Shown here: positions 9,352 through 23,857 of the stretch, one piece after another
How the letters are laid out: every line of letters starts with the position of its first letter
Position numbering within the stretch: position 1 is the first letter of the stretch
NCBI GenBank assembly: GCA_947579665.1
Contig: OX388344.1
Span: 9,232,346-9,296,345 of the forward strand
From: Sympetrum striolatum
Taxonomy: Eukaryota > Arthropoda > Insecta > Odonata > Libellulidae
Reading direction: 5' to 3'
Length of the DNA: 64,000 nt
Position numbers and translations under genes: made by a program
The notes under the pieces: generated by a model
Database searches by the model: none
What the model was told of the DNA's origin: nothing
What the model saw: the letters and a program-made list of their open reading frames with translations, nothing else

Positions 9352-12300
9352 TACGAGTAAAATGTTGCTTGCATACTGCAAGCAGATCGACAGCACTTTT
9401 TTCATGTCAGCATCATATCGGGACGGCCATCAAAAGAAAAAAATGGATTGAAATTTTTCTTAAAATTCGCTGGAATTCCATCGTCTGGCATCGAACCCGG
9501 GTCTTTACTGTGAACATACTATGCAGCACAATAGAGCATCACCATCTCTAACTATGTGTGAAAATTCAAGCAGAAAGATGGGCTACAACTGCCTCAAAAG
9601 ACGTTCTAATTTTCACGAATTTAAATTGCTCTCTGGATTCGAACCAAGGACGATCTTGGAAATCTAAAAAATGTTTCTGAAAGTAATTTATAATCTCTAT
9701 CCATATGCCGAATTTGAAGTTTCTATATTATTGGCAAAGGTTTCAAAATAATTCCTAAAAATCGGATCAACTTCTGATTGCAGAGACACCTGGTGTCGAA
9801 CCCAGGACACATTGGTAGCTGTGCATGCACAGTTTGATTTGTATGAACTTTATGATTCTTTATGCAAAGTTTAAAGTCGATATCGTGCCGGGAAGTACCT
9901 AAAATTTGTTTCCGTTATCTCCGTAAGAAATGCATTGAGGAATTTAAATGTCCCTCTGGGATCGAACCAAGCACCATCAGCGAATATGTAAAATTCGATT
10001 ATGATATATTTTTATGCTATCTAACCTCATACTGAATTTTAAGTTTCTATGCCATCGGAAAAGGGTCCTAAAAAAATCTTAAAAATCGCCACAATGCATT
10101 TTAAACGGCCGATTTTTGCCCCGACCTAGAATCGAACCAAGGATAATATTCGTAGATGTCTTTATGGTTTACTTTAGATATGCACGGCATCTAGCGATCT
10201 CTTGAATTTAAATCTCTCCTTTTCCGGGAATTGCCTCAAAAAAATTTTCGAAAATCCCCGCCATGTAATCTTACGGGAAAAATCGCGACTTTGGGGCCTT
10301 CTGGAATCGAACCCATGACACCGAGGTTCAAAGTCGGCTTTTTCCTGGAGGTTACACGTCATGGCCAATGTGTCGTAAAAATTTCAAGGCAATGACCCTT
10401 GTAGTTTAGCCTGTGAATTTGTATCCTATCTATATAGCTATATAGCTATATATATGAATGAATCCGGAGAAGCATCTATATATAATAGATGAATGAATCC
10501 GGAGAAGCATCTATATATATATACGAGTAAAATGTAGCTTGCATACTGCAAGCAGATCGACAACACTAATTTCATCTCGGCATCATATCGGGACGGTCCT
10601 CAAAAGAAAAAAAAAAGGGGATTGAAAATATTCTTTAAATTCGCTGCAAGTTATTCGTCCGGCATCGAACCCGGGTCTTTTTGGTGATACACACTATGCA
10701 GCACAATAGAATTTCTCCATCTCTAATTATGTGTGAAAATTAAAGCAAAAATATTGGGCGCAGCTGCCTCAAAAGACGCCCTAATGTTCACGAATGTAAA
10801 TGGCTCTCGGGACTCGAACCAAGGACGATCGTGGAAATTTAAAAAATGTTTCTGAAAGTTATTAATGATCTCAATCCATATGCCAAATTTCAAGTTTCTA
10901 TATTATTGGGAAAGGTTTCAAAATAATTCCTAAAAATCGGATTAACTTCTGATTGCAGAGACACCTGGTGTCGAACCCAGGACACATTGATAGCTATGAA
11001 TGCAAAGTTTGATTTGTTAAGACTGGTTCTTCTATCACGCTAAGTTTTAAGTCGATAGCATGCCGGGAAGAACCTAAAATTTGTTTCCGTTATCTCCATA
11101 AGAAATGCATTGAGAAATGTAAATGGCGCCCTGGGATCGAACCAAGGACCATCAGCGAATATGTAAAATTTTATTATGAAATATATTTATAATCTCCAAC
11201 TCCATGCCGAATTTCAAGTTTCCATGCCATCGGGAAGGGGTCCAAAAAAAATCTTAAAAATCGCCACAATACATTTTAAACGGCCGATTTTTGCCTCGAT
11301 CTAGCATCGAACCCAGGATATTTTCCGTAAAACTCATTTATGTTTTCGATAGATCATCACCATATATAAAGGCTCCTAGAGTTTCGATTCTCTACCTATC
11401 CGGGAAGTATTTTTTAAAAATTCCCGAAAATCTAAGCAATGCATTTAAACGGGAAAAATTGGGACTCTGGGGCCCTCTGGAATCGAACCCATGACACTGA
11501 GGTTCAAAATCGCAATTTTTCTGGAGGTTATACGTTATGGCCAATATGTCGTAAAAATTTCAAGCCATTGACGCTAGTGGTTTGGCCTGTGACTTTGTAT
11601 CCTCTCTATATATATATATATATATATGATATATGAATGAATCCGGAGAAGCATCTATATATAATAGATATACGAGTAAAATGTTGCTTGCATACTGCAA
11701 GCAGATCGACAACACTAATTTCATATCGGCATTATATCGGGACGGTCCTCAAAAGAAAAAAAAAGGATTTAATTGTTTCTTAAAATTCGCTGAAATTTCA
11801 TCGTCTGACATCGAACCCGGGTCTTACTGGTAAACCTACTATGAAACGCAATAGAAGATCACCATCTGTAACTATGTGTGAAAATTCAAGCAGAAATAAT
11901 GGCTACAACTGCCTCAAAAGACTTTCTAATTTTCACGAATGTAAATGGCTCTTGGGACTCGAACCAAGGACGATCTTGGAAATCTTAAACATGTTTCTGA
12001 AAGTTACTTATGATGTCTATCTATATGCCGAATTTAAAGTTTCTATATTATTGGGAAAGGTTTCAAAATAATTCCTAAAAACGGATCAACTTCTGATTGC
12101 AGAGACACCTGGTGTCGAACCCAGGACATATTGTAAGCTGTGAATGCACAGTTTGATTTTTATAAATTTGCTCTTGTGTCATGCCAAGTTTGAAGTCGAT
12201 AGAATGTCGGGAAGTACCTAAATTTTGTTTCCGTTATCTCCGTAAGAAATGCATTGAGAAGTGCAAATGGCCCTCTGGGATCGAACCAAGGACCATCAGC

Positions 12301-12746
12301 GAATATAAAAAATTTAATTATGAAATATATTCATGATATCTAACCTCATGCCGAATTTCAAGTTTCCATGCCATCGGAAAATGGTCCAAATAAAATCTTA
12401 AAAATCGCCGCAATGTATTTTAAACGGCCGATTTTTGCCCCGACCTAGCATTGAACCATGGACAATATTCGAAGAAGTCTTTTTGATTTTCGTTAGATAT
12501 CCAAGGCATCTAGCGATCTCTCGAATTTCAACTCTCTACCTTTCCGGGAAAGGCTTCAAAAAAATTTTCGAAAATCCCCGCCATGTATCCTTATGGAGAA
12601 TATCGCGACTTTGAGGCCTTCTGGAATCGAACCCATGACACTGAGGTTCAAAATCGCATTTTTTCTGGTGGTTGTACGTTATGGCCAATTCGCCGTAAAA
12701 ATTTCAAGTCAATCACGCTTGTGGTTTAGGCTGTGAATTAGTATCC
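9352..12746 (+). repeat. Array block F2: three forward units
   Basis: Heads at 9367, 10537 and 11686, all type A in core order. The linker before 10537 contains the GAATCCGGAGAAGC cassette twice in the same orientation. The block ends tail-to-tail against R2 across a linker with one forward cassette near 12775. Confidence 0.85.
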
Positions 12747-12823
12747 TATCTATCTATCTATATAGGTATATACATGAATGAATCCGGAGAAGCATCTATA
12801 TATAATAGATATATATATAGAGA

Positions 12824-14018
12824 GGATACAAACTCACAGCCAAAACCACAAGAGTGATTGAGCTGAAATTTTTACGGCGTATTGGCCATAACGTGTAACC
12901 ACTAGAAAAATTGCGATTTTGATCCTCAGTGTCATTGGTTCGATTCCAGGGGACTCCAAAGTCCCGATTTTTCCCGTTTAAATGCATTGCCGGTATTTTT
13001 CGGGAATTTTTAAAAAATATTTCCCGGATAGGTAGAGAATCAAAACTCATGGAGCCTATATATATGGTCATTATCTATCGAAAAGATAAATAAGTTTCCC
13101 GGAAAATATCCTAGGTTCGATGCTAGGCCGAGCTAAATATCGGCCGTTTAAAATGCATTGTGGAGATTTTTAAGATTTTTTTTGGACCCTTTCCCGATGG
13201 AAAGGAAACTTGAAATTCGTAATGAGGTTAGAGATCATACATATATTCCATAATCAAATTTTACATATTCGCTGATGGTCCTTGGTTCGATCCCAGAGAG
13301 CCATTTACATTCGTCCATGCATTTCTTATGGAGATAACAGTAAAAAGTTTTAGGTACTTCCCGGCATGATATAGACTTCAAAATTTGTATGAAATAAAAT
13401 GAAGTCCTAATTAGTCATACTGAGCATTCACAGCTACCAATATTTCCTGGGTTCGACACCAGGCGTCTCTACAATCAGTAAATTATCCGATTTTTAAGAA
13501 TTAATTTAAACCCCTTCACAATAATATAAAAACATGAAATTAGGCATATATATAGAGAACATAGATACATTTCAAAAAGGTGTTTTAAATTTCATAAATC
13601 GTCCTTGGTTCGAATCCAGAGAGCCATTACATTATTGAAAAGTAGGACGTCGTTTGAGGCAGTTGGAGCCAATATATCTGCTTGAATTTTCACACATAGT
13701 AAGAGATGGTGATTTTCTGTTGTGCTGCATAGTAAGTTCACCATTAAGACCCAGGTTCGATGCCAGACGATTAAATTGCAGTGTTTTTTAAGAATTTTTT
13801 CAATCCTTTTTTTTCTCTTTTGACGGCCTTCCCGATATGATGCCGACATGAAATTAGTGTTGTCGATCTGCTTGCAGTATGCAAGCTACATTTTACTCGT
13901 ATATATATAAATATATAGAGAGGATACAAACTCACAGCCTAAACCACAAGAGTGATTCAGCTGAAATTTTTAGGGCGTATTGGCCATAACGTTTACCCAC
14001 CAGAAAAATTGATTTTGA
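12824..14018 (-). repeat. Array block R2: one reverse unit and a truncated reverse tail
   Basis: A reverse type A unit runs from the tail at 12824 to the head (palindrome 13870-13886), ending near 13900. A second reverse unit begins at 13922 but breaks off after about 100 bp. At about 14018 the sequence passes directly into the middle of a forward unit (CTCTGGACTCGAACC), so an inversion breakpoint can be read to within a few bases. Confidence 0.82.
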
Positions 14019-17000
14019 ACATCTCTGGACTCGAACCAAGGATGATCAAGGAAATCTCAAACATGTTTTTAAAATGTCTCTATGTTCTCTATCTATATGC
14101 GTAATTACATGTTTTAATATTATTGGGAAGGGGTTTAAATTAATTCTTAAAAATCGGATAATTTACTGATTTTAGAGACGCCTGGTGTCGAACCAAGGAC
14201 ATATTGGTAGCTGTGAATGCACAGTATGATTTATTAGGACTTCATCTTATTTCATACAAAGTTTGAAGTCGATATAATGCCGGGAAGTAGCTAAAACTTT
14301 TTTCTTTTAACTCCATAAGAAATACATTGAGGAATGTAAATGGCTCTCAGGGATCGAACCAAGGACCATCAGCGAATTTGTAAAATTTGATTATCAAATA
14401 TATTTATGATATCTAAACCCATGCCGAATTTCAAGTTTCCATGCCATCGGGAAAGGGTACAAAAAAAATCTTAAAAATCGCCACAATGCATTTTAAACGG
14501 CCGATATTTGCCTCGACCTAGCATCGAACCAAGGATATTTTCAGTAAAACTCATTTATGTTATCGATAGATCATGACAATATATATCGGCTCCTTGAGTT
14601 TTAAGTCCCTACCTAACCGGGAATTATTTATTAAAAATTCCCGAAAATCAAAGCAATGCATTTAAACGGGAAAAATCGGGACTTTGAGGCCCTCTGGAAT
14701 CGAACCCATGACACTGAGGTTCAAAATCGCAATTTTTCTGGCGGTTACACGTTATGGCCAATATGTCGTAAAAATTTCAAGTCAATGACGCTTGTGGTTT
14801 GGCCTGTGAGTTTGTATCCTCTCTATATCTATTATATATAGATGCTTCTCCGGATTCATTCATGTATCCATATATATATACGAGTGAAATGTAGCTTGCA
14901 TACTGCAAGCAAATCGGCAATACTTATTTCATATCGGCATCATATCGGGACGGTCCTCAAAAGAAAAAAAAAAGGGTTGAAATATTTCTTAAATTCGCTG
15001 AACTTTCATCGTCTGGCATCGAACCCAGGTCTTTCCGGTGATACCTACTATGCAGCACAATAGAAGATCACCATCTCTAACTATGTGTTAAAATTCAAGC
15101 AGAAATATGGGCTACAACTGCCTCAAAAGACGTTCTAATTTTCACGAAAGTAAATGGCTCTCTGGATTCGAACCAAGGACGATCTTGGAAATCTAAAACA
15201 TGTTTCTGAAAGTTATTTATGATATCTATCTATATGCCGAATTTCATGTTTCTATATTATTGGGAAAGCTTTCTAAATAATTCCTAAAAATCGGATCAAC
15301 TTCTGATTGCCAAGACACCTGGTGTCGAACCCAGGAAATATAGTAAGCTGTGAATGCACAGTTTGATTTATAAAGACATGCTTTACTATCATGCAAGGTT
15401 TAAAGTCGATAGCATGCCGGGAAGTACCTAAATTTTGTTTCCGTTATCTCTTTAAGAAATGCATTGAGAAGTGCAAATGGCCCTCTGGAATCGAACCAAG
15501 GACCATCAGCGAACAGGTTAAATTCGATTATGGAATAAATTTATGATATCTATCCACGTGCCGAGTTTCACGTATCTATGTTATCGGGAAAGGATCAAAA
15601 AAAAATCTTAAAAATCGCCACAATGCATTTTAAACGGCCGATTTTTGCCTTGACCTAGCATCGAACCCAGGTTATTTTCCGTAAAACTCATTTATGTTTT
15701 CGATAGATCATGATCATATATAAAGGCTCCTAGAGTTTCGATTCTCTAACTATCCGGGAAGTATATTTTAAAAATTCCCGAAAATCTAAGCAATGCATTT
15801 AAACGGGAAAAATCGGGACTTTTGGGCCCTCTGGAATCGAACCCATGACACTGAGGATCAAAATCGCAATTTTTCTGGTGGTTAAACGTTATGGCCAATG
15901 CGCCGTAAAAATTTCAGCTCAATCACTCTTGTGGTTTAGGCTGTGAGTTTGTATCCTCTCTATATATATATATCTATTATATATAGATGCTTCTCCGGAT
16001 TCATTCATATATCATACGAGTAAAATGTTGCTTGCATACTGCAAGCAGATCGACAACACCATTTTAATGTCGGAAACCTTTCGGGACGGTCGTAAAAAGA
16101 AAAAAAAATTGAAAATAATCTTAAATTCGCTGCAATTTTAATCGTCTGGCATCGAACCCGGATCTTCCTGGTTAACTTACTATGCAGCAAAACAGAAGAT
16201 CACCATCTCTAACCATGTGTGGAAATTCAATTAGAAATATTGGCTGCTACTGCCTAAAACGACGACTTACTTTGCCTAAAACGACGACTTACTTTTCCCT
16301 TATATTCCTTATGAGAGAATTTTTAATGTGCTCTGGCATCGAACCCAGGAACAGCATTGTCGTATCTAATTTTTTTTCTTAAGCCGAGTCTTAATATACA
16401 TCTTCTAGCAAAGAAAGAAATTCCTATTATTTCCATAAGTACAACAAAATAAATAATGAAAACTAACTCAATATATTATAAATGGGGGATATATATACCG
16501 TCTGGCTTCCAACCCGGGTCTTTCTGGTAATACTTTCTATGAAGCATTAAAGAAGATCACTACCTTTAACCATGTGTGAAAATTCAAGCAAAAATATTGG
16601 GTGCAACTGCTTCAAAGGACGTCCTACTTTTCCCTTATATTCCTTATGAGAGAAATTTTAATGTGCTCTGGCATCGAACCCAGGAACAGTACGGTCTTAT
16701 CTAAATTTTTTTCTAAAACCGATTCTTACCATAGATCTTCTAGCCAAGCGCAAACTTCCTATCATTTCGACAAATACATCAAAAAAAATAATGAAAAACT
16801 ACCTCAATGTATTTTAAATACGGGATATTGGCATCGTCCTAGCCTCGATCCCAGGACTTTTTCCGGGATGGTTATATACTTTATCGATAGATTTTGAATA
16901 TATCCATCGGCTCCTTGAGCTTAATTTCCCTACCTATCCGGGAAGTATTTTTTAAAAATTCCCGAAAATCAAAGCAATGCATTTAAACGGGAAAAATCGG

Positions 17001-20000
17001 GACTTTGGGGCCCTCTGGAATCAAACCCATGACATTGAGGTTCAAAATGGCATTTTTTCTGGTGGTTTCACGTTATGGCCAATACGTCGTAAAAATTTCA
17101 AGTCAATGGGGCAAGTGGTTTAAGCTGTGAATTTGTATCCTATCTGGGTATCTGGGTATCTATATATATGAATGTATCAGGAGAAGCATCTTTATATAAT
17201 AACGAGTAAAATGTAGCTTGCATACTGCAAGCAGATCGACAACACTAATTTCATATCGGCATCATATCGGGACGGACATCAAAAGAAAAAGAAAATTCAA
17301 AATATTCGTAGAATTCGCTGCAATTTAATCACCTGGCAGCGAACCCCGGTCTTCCTGGTGTACTTACTATGCAGCAAAATAGAAAATTACCATATCAAAC
17401 TATGTGTGAAAATTCAAGCAAAACTATTAGGTGCAACTACCTCAAACGACGTCCTACTATTCACATACACTCCTTATTTGAGAAATTATAATGTGCTCTG
17501 GTATCGAACCCAGGAACAGCATGGTCTTATCTATTTTTTTTCTTAAACAAAGTGTTAATATACTTCTTCCATCTAAGCAAGAGCTCCCTTACATATCGAT
17601 AAATGCATGAAAAAATTATGAAAAGATACCCCATAGTATTATATATGGGTGATATTTTTACCGCCCGGCATCGAACCCGGGTCTTTCAGGCAATACTTTC
17701 TATGCAGCACAAAAGAAAAACACCATCTCTAACCGCGTATGCAAATTCAAGCAGAAATATTGGTTACAACTGCCTCAAATGACGTCCTACTTTTCCTTTA
17801 TATTCCTTATGAGAGAAACGTTATTGTGCTCTGGCTTCGAACCCAGGAACAGTACGGTCTTATGAAAATTTTTTTCTAAAACTTATTCGTACCATACATC
17901 TTCCAGCCAAGCACGAACATCCTATCATTTCGATTAGTGCATCTAAAAAAATAATGAAAAACGGCTCCCATGTATTTTAAAGGGCAGATCTTTGCATCGT
18001 CCTAGCATCGAACCCAGGATAACTTTTGTAAAAGTCATTGATGTTTTCGAAAGTCCAAGACCATAAATATAGGCACCTTTAGTTTTACTTCTCTACCTAT
18101 CCGGAAAGTATTTTTTTTTAATTCCCGAAAATCACGGCAATGCATTCAAACGGGAAAAATCGGGACTTTAGGGCCCTCTGGATTCGAACCTATGAAACTG
18201 AGGTTCAAAGTCTCTTTTTTACTGGGGGTTTCACGTTATGGCCAATATGTCATAAAAATTTCAGATCAATGATGCTTGTAGTTTAGGCTGTGAATTTGTA
18301 TCCTATCTATCTATCTATCTATATAGGTATATATATGAATGAATCCGGAGAAGCATCTATATATGAAAGATATATATATACGAGTAAAATGTAGCTTGCA
18401 TACTGCAAGCAGATTGGCAATACTAATTTCATTTCGGCATCATATCGGGAATGTCCTCAAAAGAAAAAAAAAGGATTGAAATTCTTCTTAAAATTCGCTG
18501 AAATTTCATCGTCTGGCATCGAACCCGGATCTTACTGGTGAACTTACTATGTAGCACAATAGAAGATCTACATCTCTAACTATGTCTGAAAATTCAAGCA
18601 GAAATATTGGCTACAACTGCCACCAAAAGACGCTCTAATGTTTACGAATGTAAATGGCTCTCGGGACTCGAACCAAGGACGATCTTGGAAATTTTAAAAA
18701 TGTTTCTGAAAGTAATTAATGATCTCAATCCATATGCCAAATTTCAAGTTTCTATATTATTGGCAAAGGTTTCAAAATAATTCCTAAAAATCGGATCAAC
18801 TTCTGATTGCAGAGACACCTGGTGTCGAATTCAGGACACATTGATAGCTATGAATGCATAGTTTGATTTTTAAAGACTGGTTCTTCTATCACGCTATGTT
18901 TTAAGTCGATAGCATGCCGGGAAGTACCTAAAATTTGTTTCCGTTATCTCCATAAGAAATGCATTGAGAAATGTAAATGGCGCCCTGGGATCGAACCAAG
19001 GACCATCAGCGAATATGTAAAATTTGATTATGAAATATATTTATAATCTCCAACTCCATGCCGAATTTCAAGTTTCCATGCCATCGGGAAGGGGTCCAAA
19101 AAAAATCCTAAAAATCGCCACAATACATTTTAAACGGCCGATTTTTGCCCCGACCTAGCATCGAACCCAGGATATTTTCCGTAAAACTCATTTATGTTTT
19201 CGATAGATCATGACCATATATAAAGGCTCCTAGATTTTCGATTCTCTACCTATCCCGGAAGTATTTTTTAAAAATTTCCGAAAATCAAAGCAATGCATTT
19301 AAACGGGAAAAATCGAGACTTTGGGGCCCTCTGGAATCGAACCCATGACACTGAGGTGCAAAATCTCAATTTTTCTGGCGGTTACACTCTATGGCCAATA
19401 TGTCGTAAAAATTTCAAGTCAATGACGCTTGTGGTTTGGCCTGTGAGTTTGTATCCTCACTATATATACATCTATTATATATAGATGCTTCTCCGGATTC
19501 ATTCATATATTCATACGAGTAAAATGTAGCTTGCATACTGCAAGCAGATCGACAACACTAATTTCATAACGGCATTATATCGGGACTGTCCCGGAAAGGA
19601 AAAAAAGGATTGAAAATATTCTTAAAATTCGCTGCAATTTAATCGTCTGGCGTCGAACCTGGGTCTTAATGGTAAACTTACTATGCAGCACAACAGAAAA
19701 TCACTATCTCTTACTATGTGTGAAAATTCAAGCAGATATATTGGCTCCAACTGCCTCATACGACGTCCTACTTTTCAATAATGTAAACGGCTCTCTGGAT
19801 TCGAACCAAGGACGATCTAGGAAATTTAAAACACGTTTTTGAAATGTATCTATGTTCTCTATCTATATGCCTAATTTCATGTTTTAATATTATTGTGAAG
19901 GGGTTTAAATTAATTCTTAAAAATCGGATAATTTACTGATTGTAGAGCCGCCCGTCGTGTCGAACCCAGGAAATATTGGTAGCTGTGAATGCACAGTATA

Positions 20001-23000
20001 ACTTATTAGGACTTCATCTTATTTCATACAAATTTTGAAGTCGATATCATGCAGGGAAGTACCTAAAACTTTTTACTATTATCTCCATAAGAAATGCATG
20101 GAGGAATGTAAATGGCCCTTTGGGATCGAACCAAGGACCATCAGCGAATATGTAAAATTTGATTATGAAATATATGTATGATCTCCAACCTCATGCCGAA
20201 TTTCAAGTTTCCTTGTCATCGGAAAAGGGTCCAAAAAAAATCTTAAAAATCGCCTCAATGCATTTCAAACGGCCGATTTTTGCCTCGAGCTAGCATCGAA
20301 CCCAGGATATTTTCCGTAAAAACTCATTTATGTTTTCGATAGATCATGACCATATATATAGGCTCCATGAGTTTTGATTCTCTACCTATCCGGGAAGTAT
20401 TTTTTAAAAATTCCCGAAAATCACGGCAATGCATTTAAACGGGAAAAATCGGGACTTTGGGGCCCTCTGGAATCGAACCAATGACACTGAGGTTCAAAAT
20501 CGCAATTTTCCTGGAGGTTACACGTTATGGCCAATATGTCGTAAAAATTTCAGGTCAATGACGATTGTGGTTTAGCCTGTGAATTTGTATCCTCGCTATA
20601 TATATATATGGATACATGAATGAATCCGGAGAAGCATCTATATATAATAGATATGCTGTTATTTTATCGTCTGGCATCGAACCCGGGTCTTACTGATAAA
20701 CTTACTATGCAGCACAATAGAAGATCAACATCTCTAACTATGTGTGAAAATTCAAGCAGAAATATTTGTTACAACTGCCTCAAAAGACGTTCTTATTTTC
20801 ACGAATGTAAATGCCTCTCTGGATTCGAACCAAGGACGATCCTGGAAATCTAAAACATGATTTTGAAATTTATTTATGATATCTAACTACATGCCGAATT
20901 TCAAGTTTCTATATTGTTGGAAAAGGGTTCAAAATTATTATTGAAATTCGGATCAGTTACTGATTGTAGAGACGCCTGGTTTCGAACCCAGGACACACTG
21001 GTAGCTGTGACTCCACAGTTAGATTTTTATGAACTTGATCATATTTTATGCAAAGTTTGAAGTCGATATCATACCGGGAATTACCTAAAATGTGTTACTG
21101 TTATTCCCATAAGAAATGCATTGTGGAGTGCAAATGGCCCCCTGGGATCGAACCAAGGACCCTCAGCGAATATGTAAAATTTGATTATGAAATATATTTA
21201 TGATTTCTAACCCCATGCCAAATTTCAAGTTTCCATGCATTCGGAAAGGGGTCCAAAAAAAATCTTAAAAATCTCCACAATGCGTTTTAAACGGCCGATT
21301 TTCGCCCCGACCTGGCATCGAACCCAGGGTAATTTTCGTAGAACTCATTTATGTTTTAATAGATCATGACCATATATATCGGATCCTTGAGTTTTAAGTC
21401 CCTACCTATCCGGCAAGTATTTTTTAAAAATTTCCGAAAATCAACGCAATGCATTTAAATGGGAAAAATCGGGACTTTGGGGCCCTCTGGAATCGAACCC
21501 ATGACACTGAGGTTCAAAATCACAATTTTTCTGGTGGTTACACGTTATGGCCAATATGTCGTAAAAATTTCAAGCCAATGACGCTTGTAGTTAAGGCTGT
21601 GAATTAGTATCCTATCTATCTATATAGGTATATATATCCATGAATGAATCCGGAGAAGCATCTATATATATAACGAGTAAAATGTAGCTTGCATACTGCA
21701 AGCAGATCGACAACACTAATTTCATGTCGGCATCATATCGGAAAGGCCGTAAAAAGAAAAAAAAAATGGATTGAAAATATTCTGATTATTTGCTGCAATT
21801 TATCCGTCCGGCATCGAACCCGGGTCTCCCAGGTGATACTAACTATGCAGCACAATAGAAAATCAGCATCTCTAACTATCTGTGAAAAATCAAGCAGAAA
21901 TATTATCTGCAACTGCACCAAACGACGTCCTACTCTTCCCTTATATTTCTAATGAGAGAAATGTTAATGTGGTCTGGCATCGAACCCAGGAATATTACGG
22001 TCTTCTGAAAACTGTTTTCTTAAACCAGTTTTAACCATACATCTTCCAGCCAAGCACGAACTTCCTATCATTTCGATAAGTGCATAAAAAAAATAATGAA
22101 ATACTAACCCTATGTATTTTAACCGGGAGACATATTTACCGCCCGACATCGAACCCGGGTCTTTCTGGTGAAACTTCCTATGCAACATAATAGAAGATAT
22201 TATTCTTTAACTATGTGCGAAAATTAAAGCAGAAATATTGGCTGCAACTGCCTCAATCGAAGTCTTACTTTTCCCTTATATTCCTTATGAGAGAAATGTA
22301 AATGTGCTCTGGCATCGAACCCAGGAATAGTACGGTCTTATGAAATTTTTTTTCTTAAACCAATTGTTACCTTACACTTTCCGGCTAAGCACGAACTTCC
22401 TATTATTTCGAGAAATGAATCAAAAAAAAATAATGAAAAACAGCTCCCATGTATTTTAAGGGCAGATCTTTGCATCGTCCTAGCATCGAACCCAGGATAT
22501 TTTTTGTAAAAGTCATTGATGTTTTCAAAAGTCCAAGACCATAAATATAGGCTCCTTGAGTTTTATTTCTCTACCTATCCGGAAAGTATTTTTTTAAAAT
22601 TCCCGAAAATCACGGCAATGCATTTAAACGGGAAAAATTGGGACTTAAGGGCCCTCTGGAATCGAACCTATGACACTGAGGATCAAAGTCGCTTTTTTCC
22701 TGGGGGTTTCACGTTATGGCCAATGTGTCATAAAAATTTCAAGTCAATGACGCTTGTGGTTTAGCCTGTGAATTTGTATCCTATCTATATAGCTATATAG
22801 CTATATATATGAATGAATCCGGAGAAGCATCTATATATCTATTACGAGTAAAATGTAGCTTGCATGCTGCAAGCAGATCGACAACACTAATTTCATATCG
22901 GCATCATATCGGACGGACATCAAAAGAAAAAAAAAAAAAGGATTCAAAATATTCGTAGAATTCGCTGCAATTTTATCGCCTGGCAGCGAACCCTGGTCTT

Positions 23001-23857
23001 CCTGGTGTACTTACTATGCAGCAAAACAGAAGATAACCATATCAAACTATGTGTGAAAATTCAAGTAAAACTATTATGTGCAAATACCTCAAACGACGTC
23101 CTACTTTTCACATACACTCCTTATGTGAGAAATTATAATGTGCTCTGGCATCGAACCCAGGAATAGTACGGTCTTATGAAAATTGTTTTCTAAACTTATT
23201 CGTACCATACATCTTCCAGCCAAGCACGAACATCCTATCATTTCGATCAGTGCATCTAAAAAAATAATGAAAAACGGCTCCCATGTATTTTATAGGGCAG
23301 ATCTTTGCATCGTCCTTGCATCGAACCCAGGATAATTTTTGTGAAAGTCATTGATGTTTTCGAAAGTCCAAGACCATAAATATAGGCACCTTGAGTTTTA
23401 CTTCTCTACCTATCCGGAAAGTATTTCTTTTTAATTCCCGAAAATCACGGTAATGCATTTAAACGGGAAAAATCGGGAATTTGGGGCCCTCTTGAATCGA
23501 ACCTATGACACTGAGGATAAAACTCGCTTTTTTCTGGGGGTTTCACGTTATGGCCAATATGTCATGAAAATTTCAAGACAATGACACTTGTGGTTTAGCC
23601 TGTGAATTTGTATCCTATCTATCTATTATATATAGATGCTTCTCCGGATTCATTCATGTATCTATTATATATAGATGCTTCTCCGGATTCATTCATGTAT
23701 CCATATATATATATATACTAGTAAAATGTTGCTTGCATACTGCAAGCAGATCGACAACACTAATTTCATATCGGCATCATATCGGGACGGACATCAAAAG
23801 AAAAAAAAAATTCAAAATATTCGTAGAATTCGCTGCAATTTAATCGCCTGGCAGCGA
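14019..23857 (+). repeat. Array block F3: nine forward units, partial at both ends
   Basis: Starts in mid unit. Heads at 14894, 16030, 17216, 18394, 19529, 21687, 22858 and 23731. A unit starting at about 20655 has lost its head and about 150 bp: linker sequence runs straight into the TTTTATCGTCTGGCATCG part of the first monomer. Units at 16030, 17216, 21687 and 22858 are type B; those at 14894, 18394, 19529 and 20655 are type A. The unit at 23731 is cut after about 125 bp and switches to reverse orientation. The linker before 23731 carries two inverted cassettes. Confidence 0.83.
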
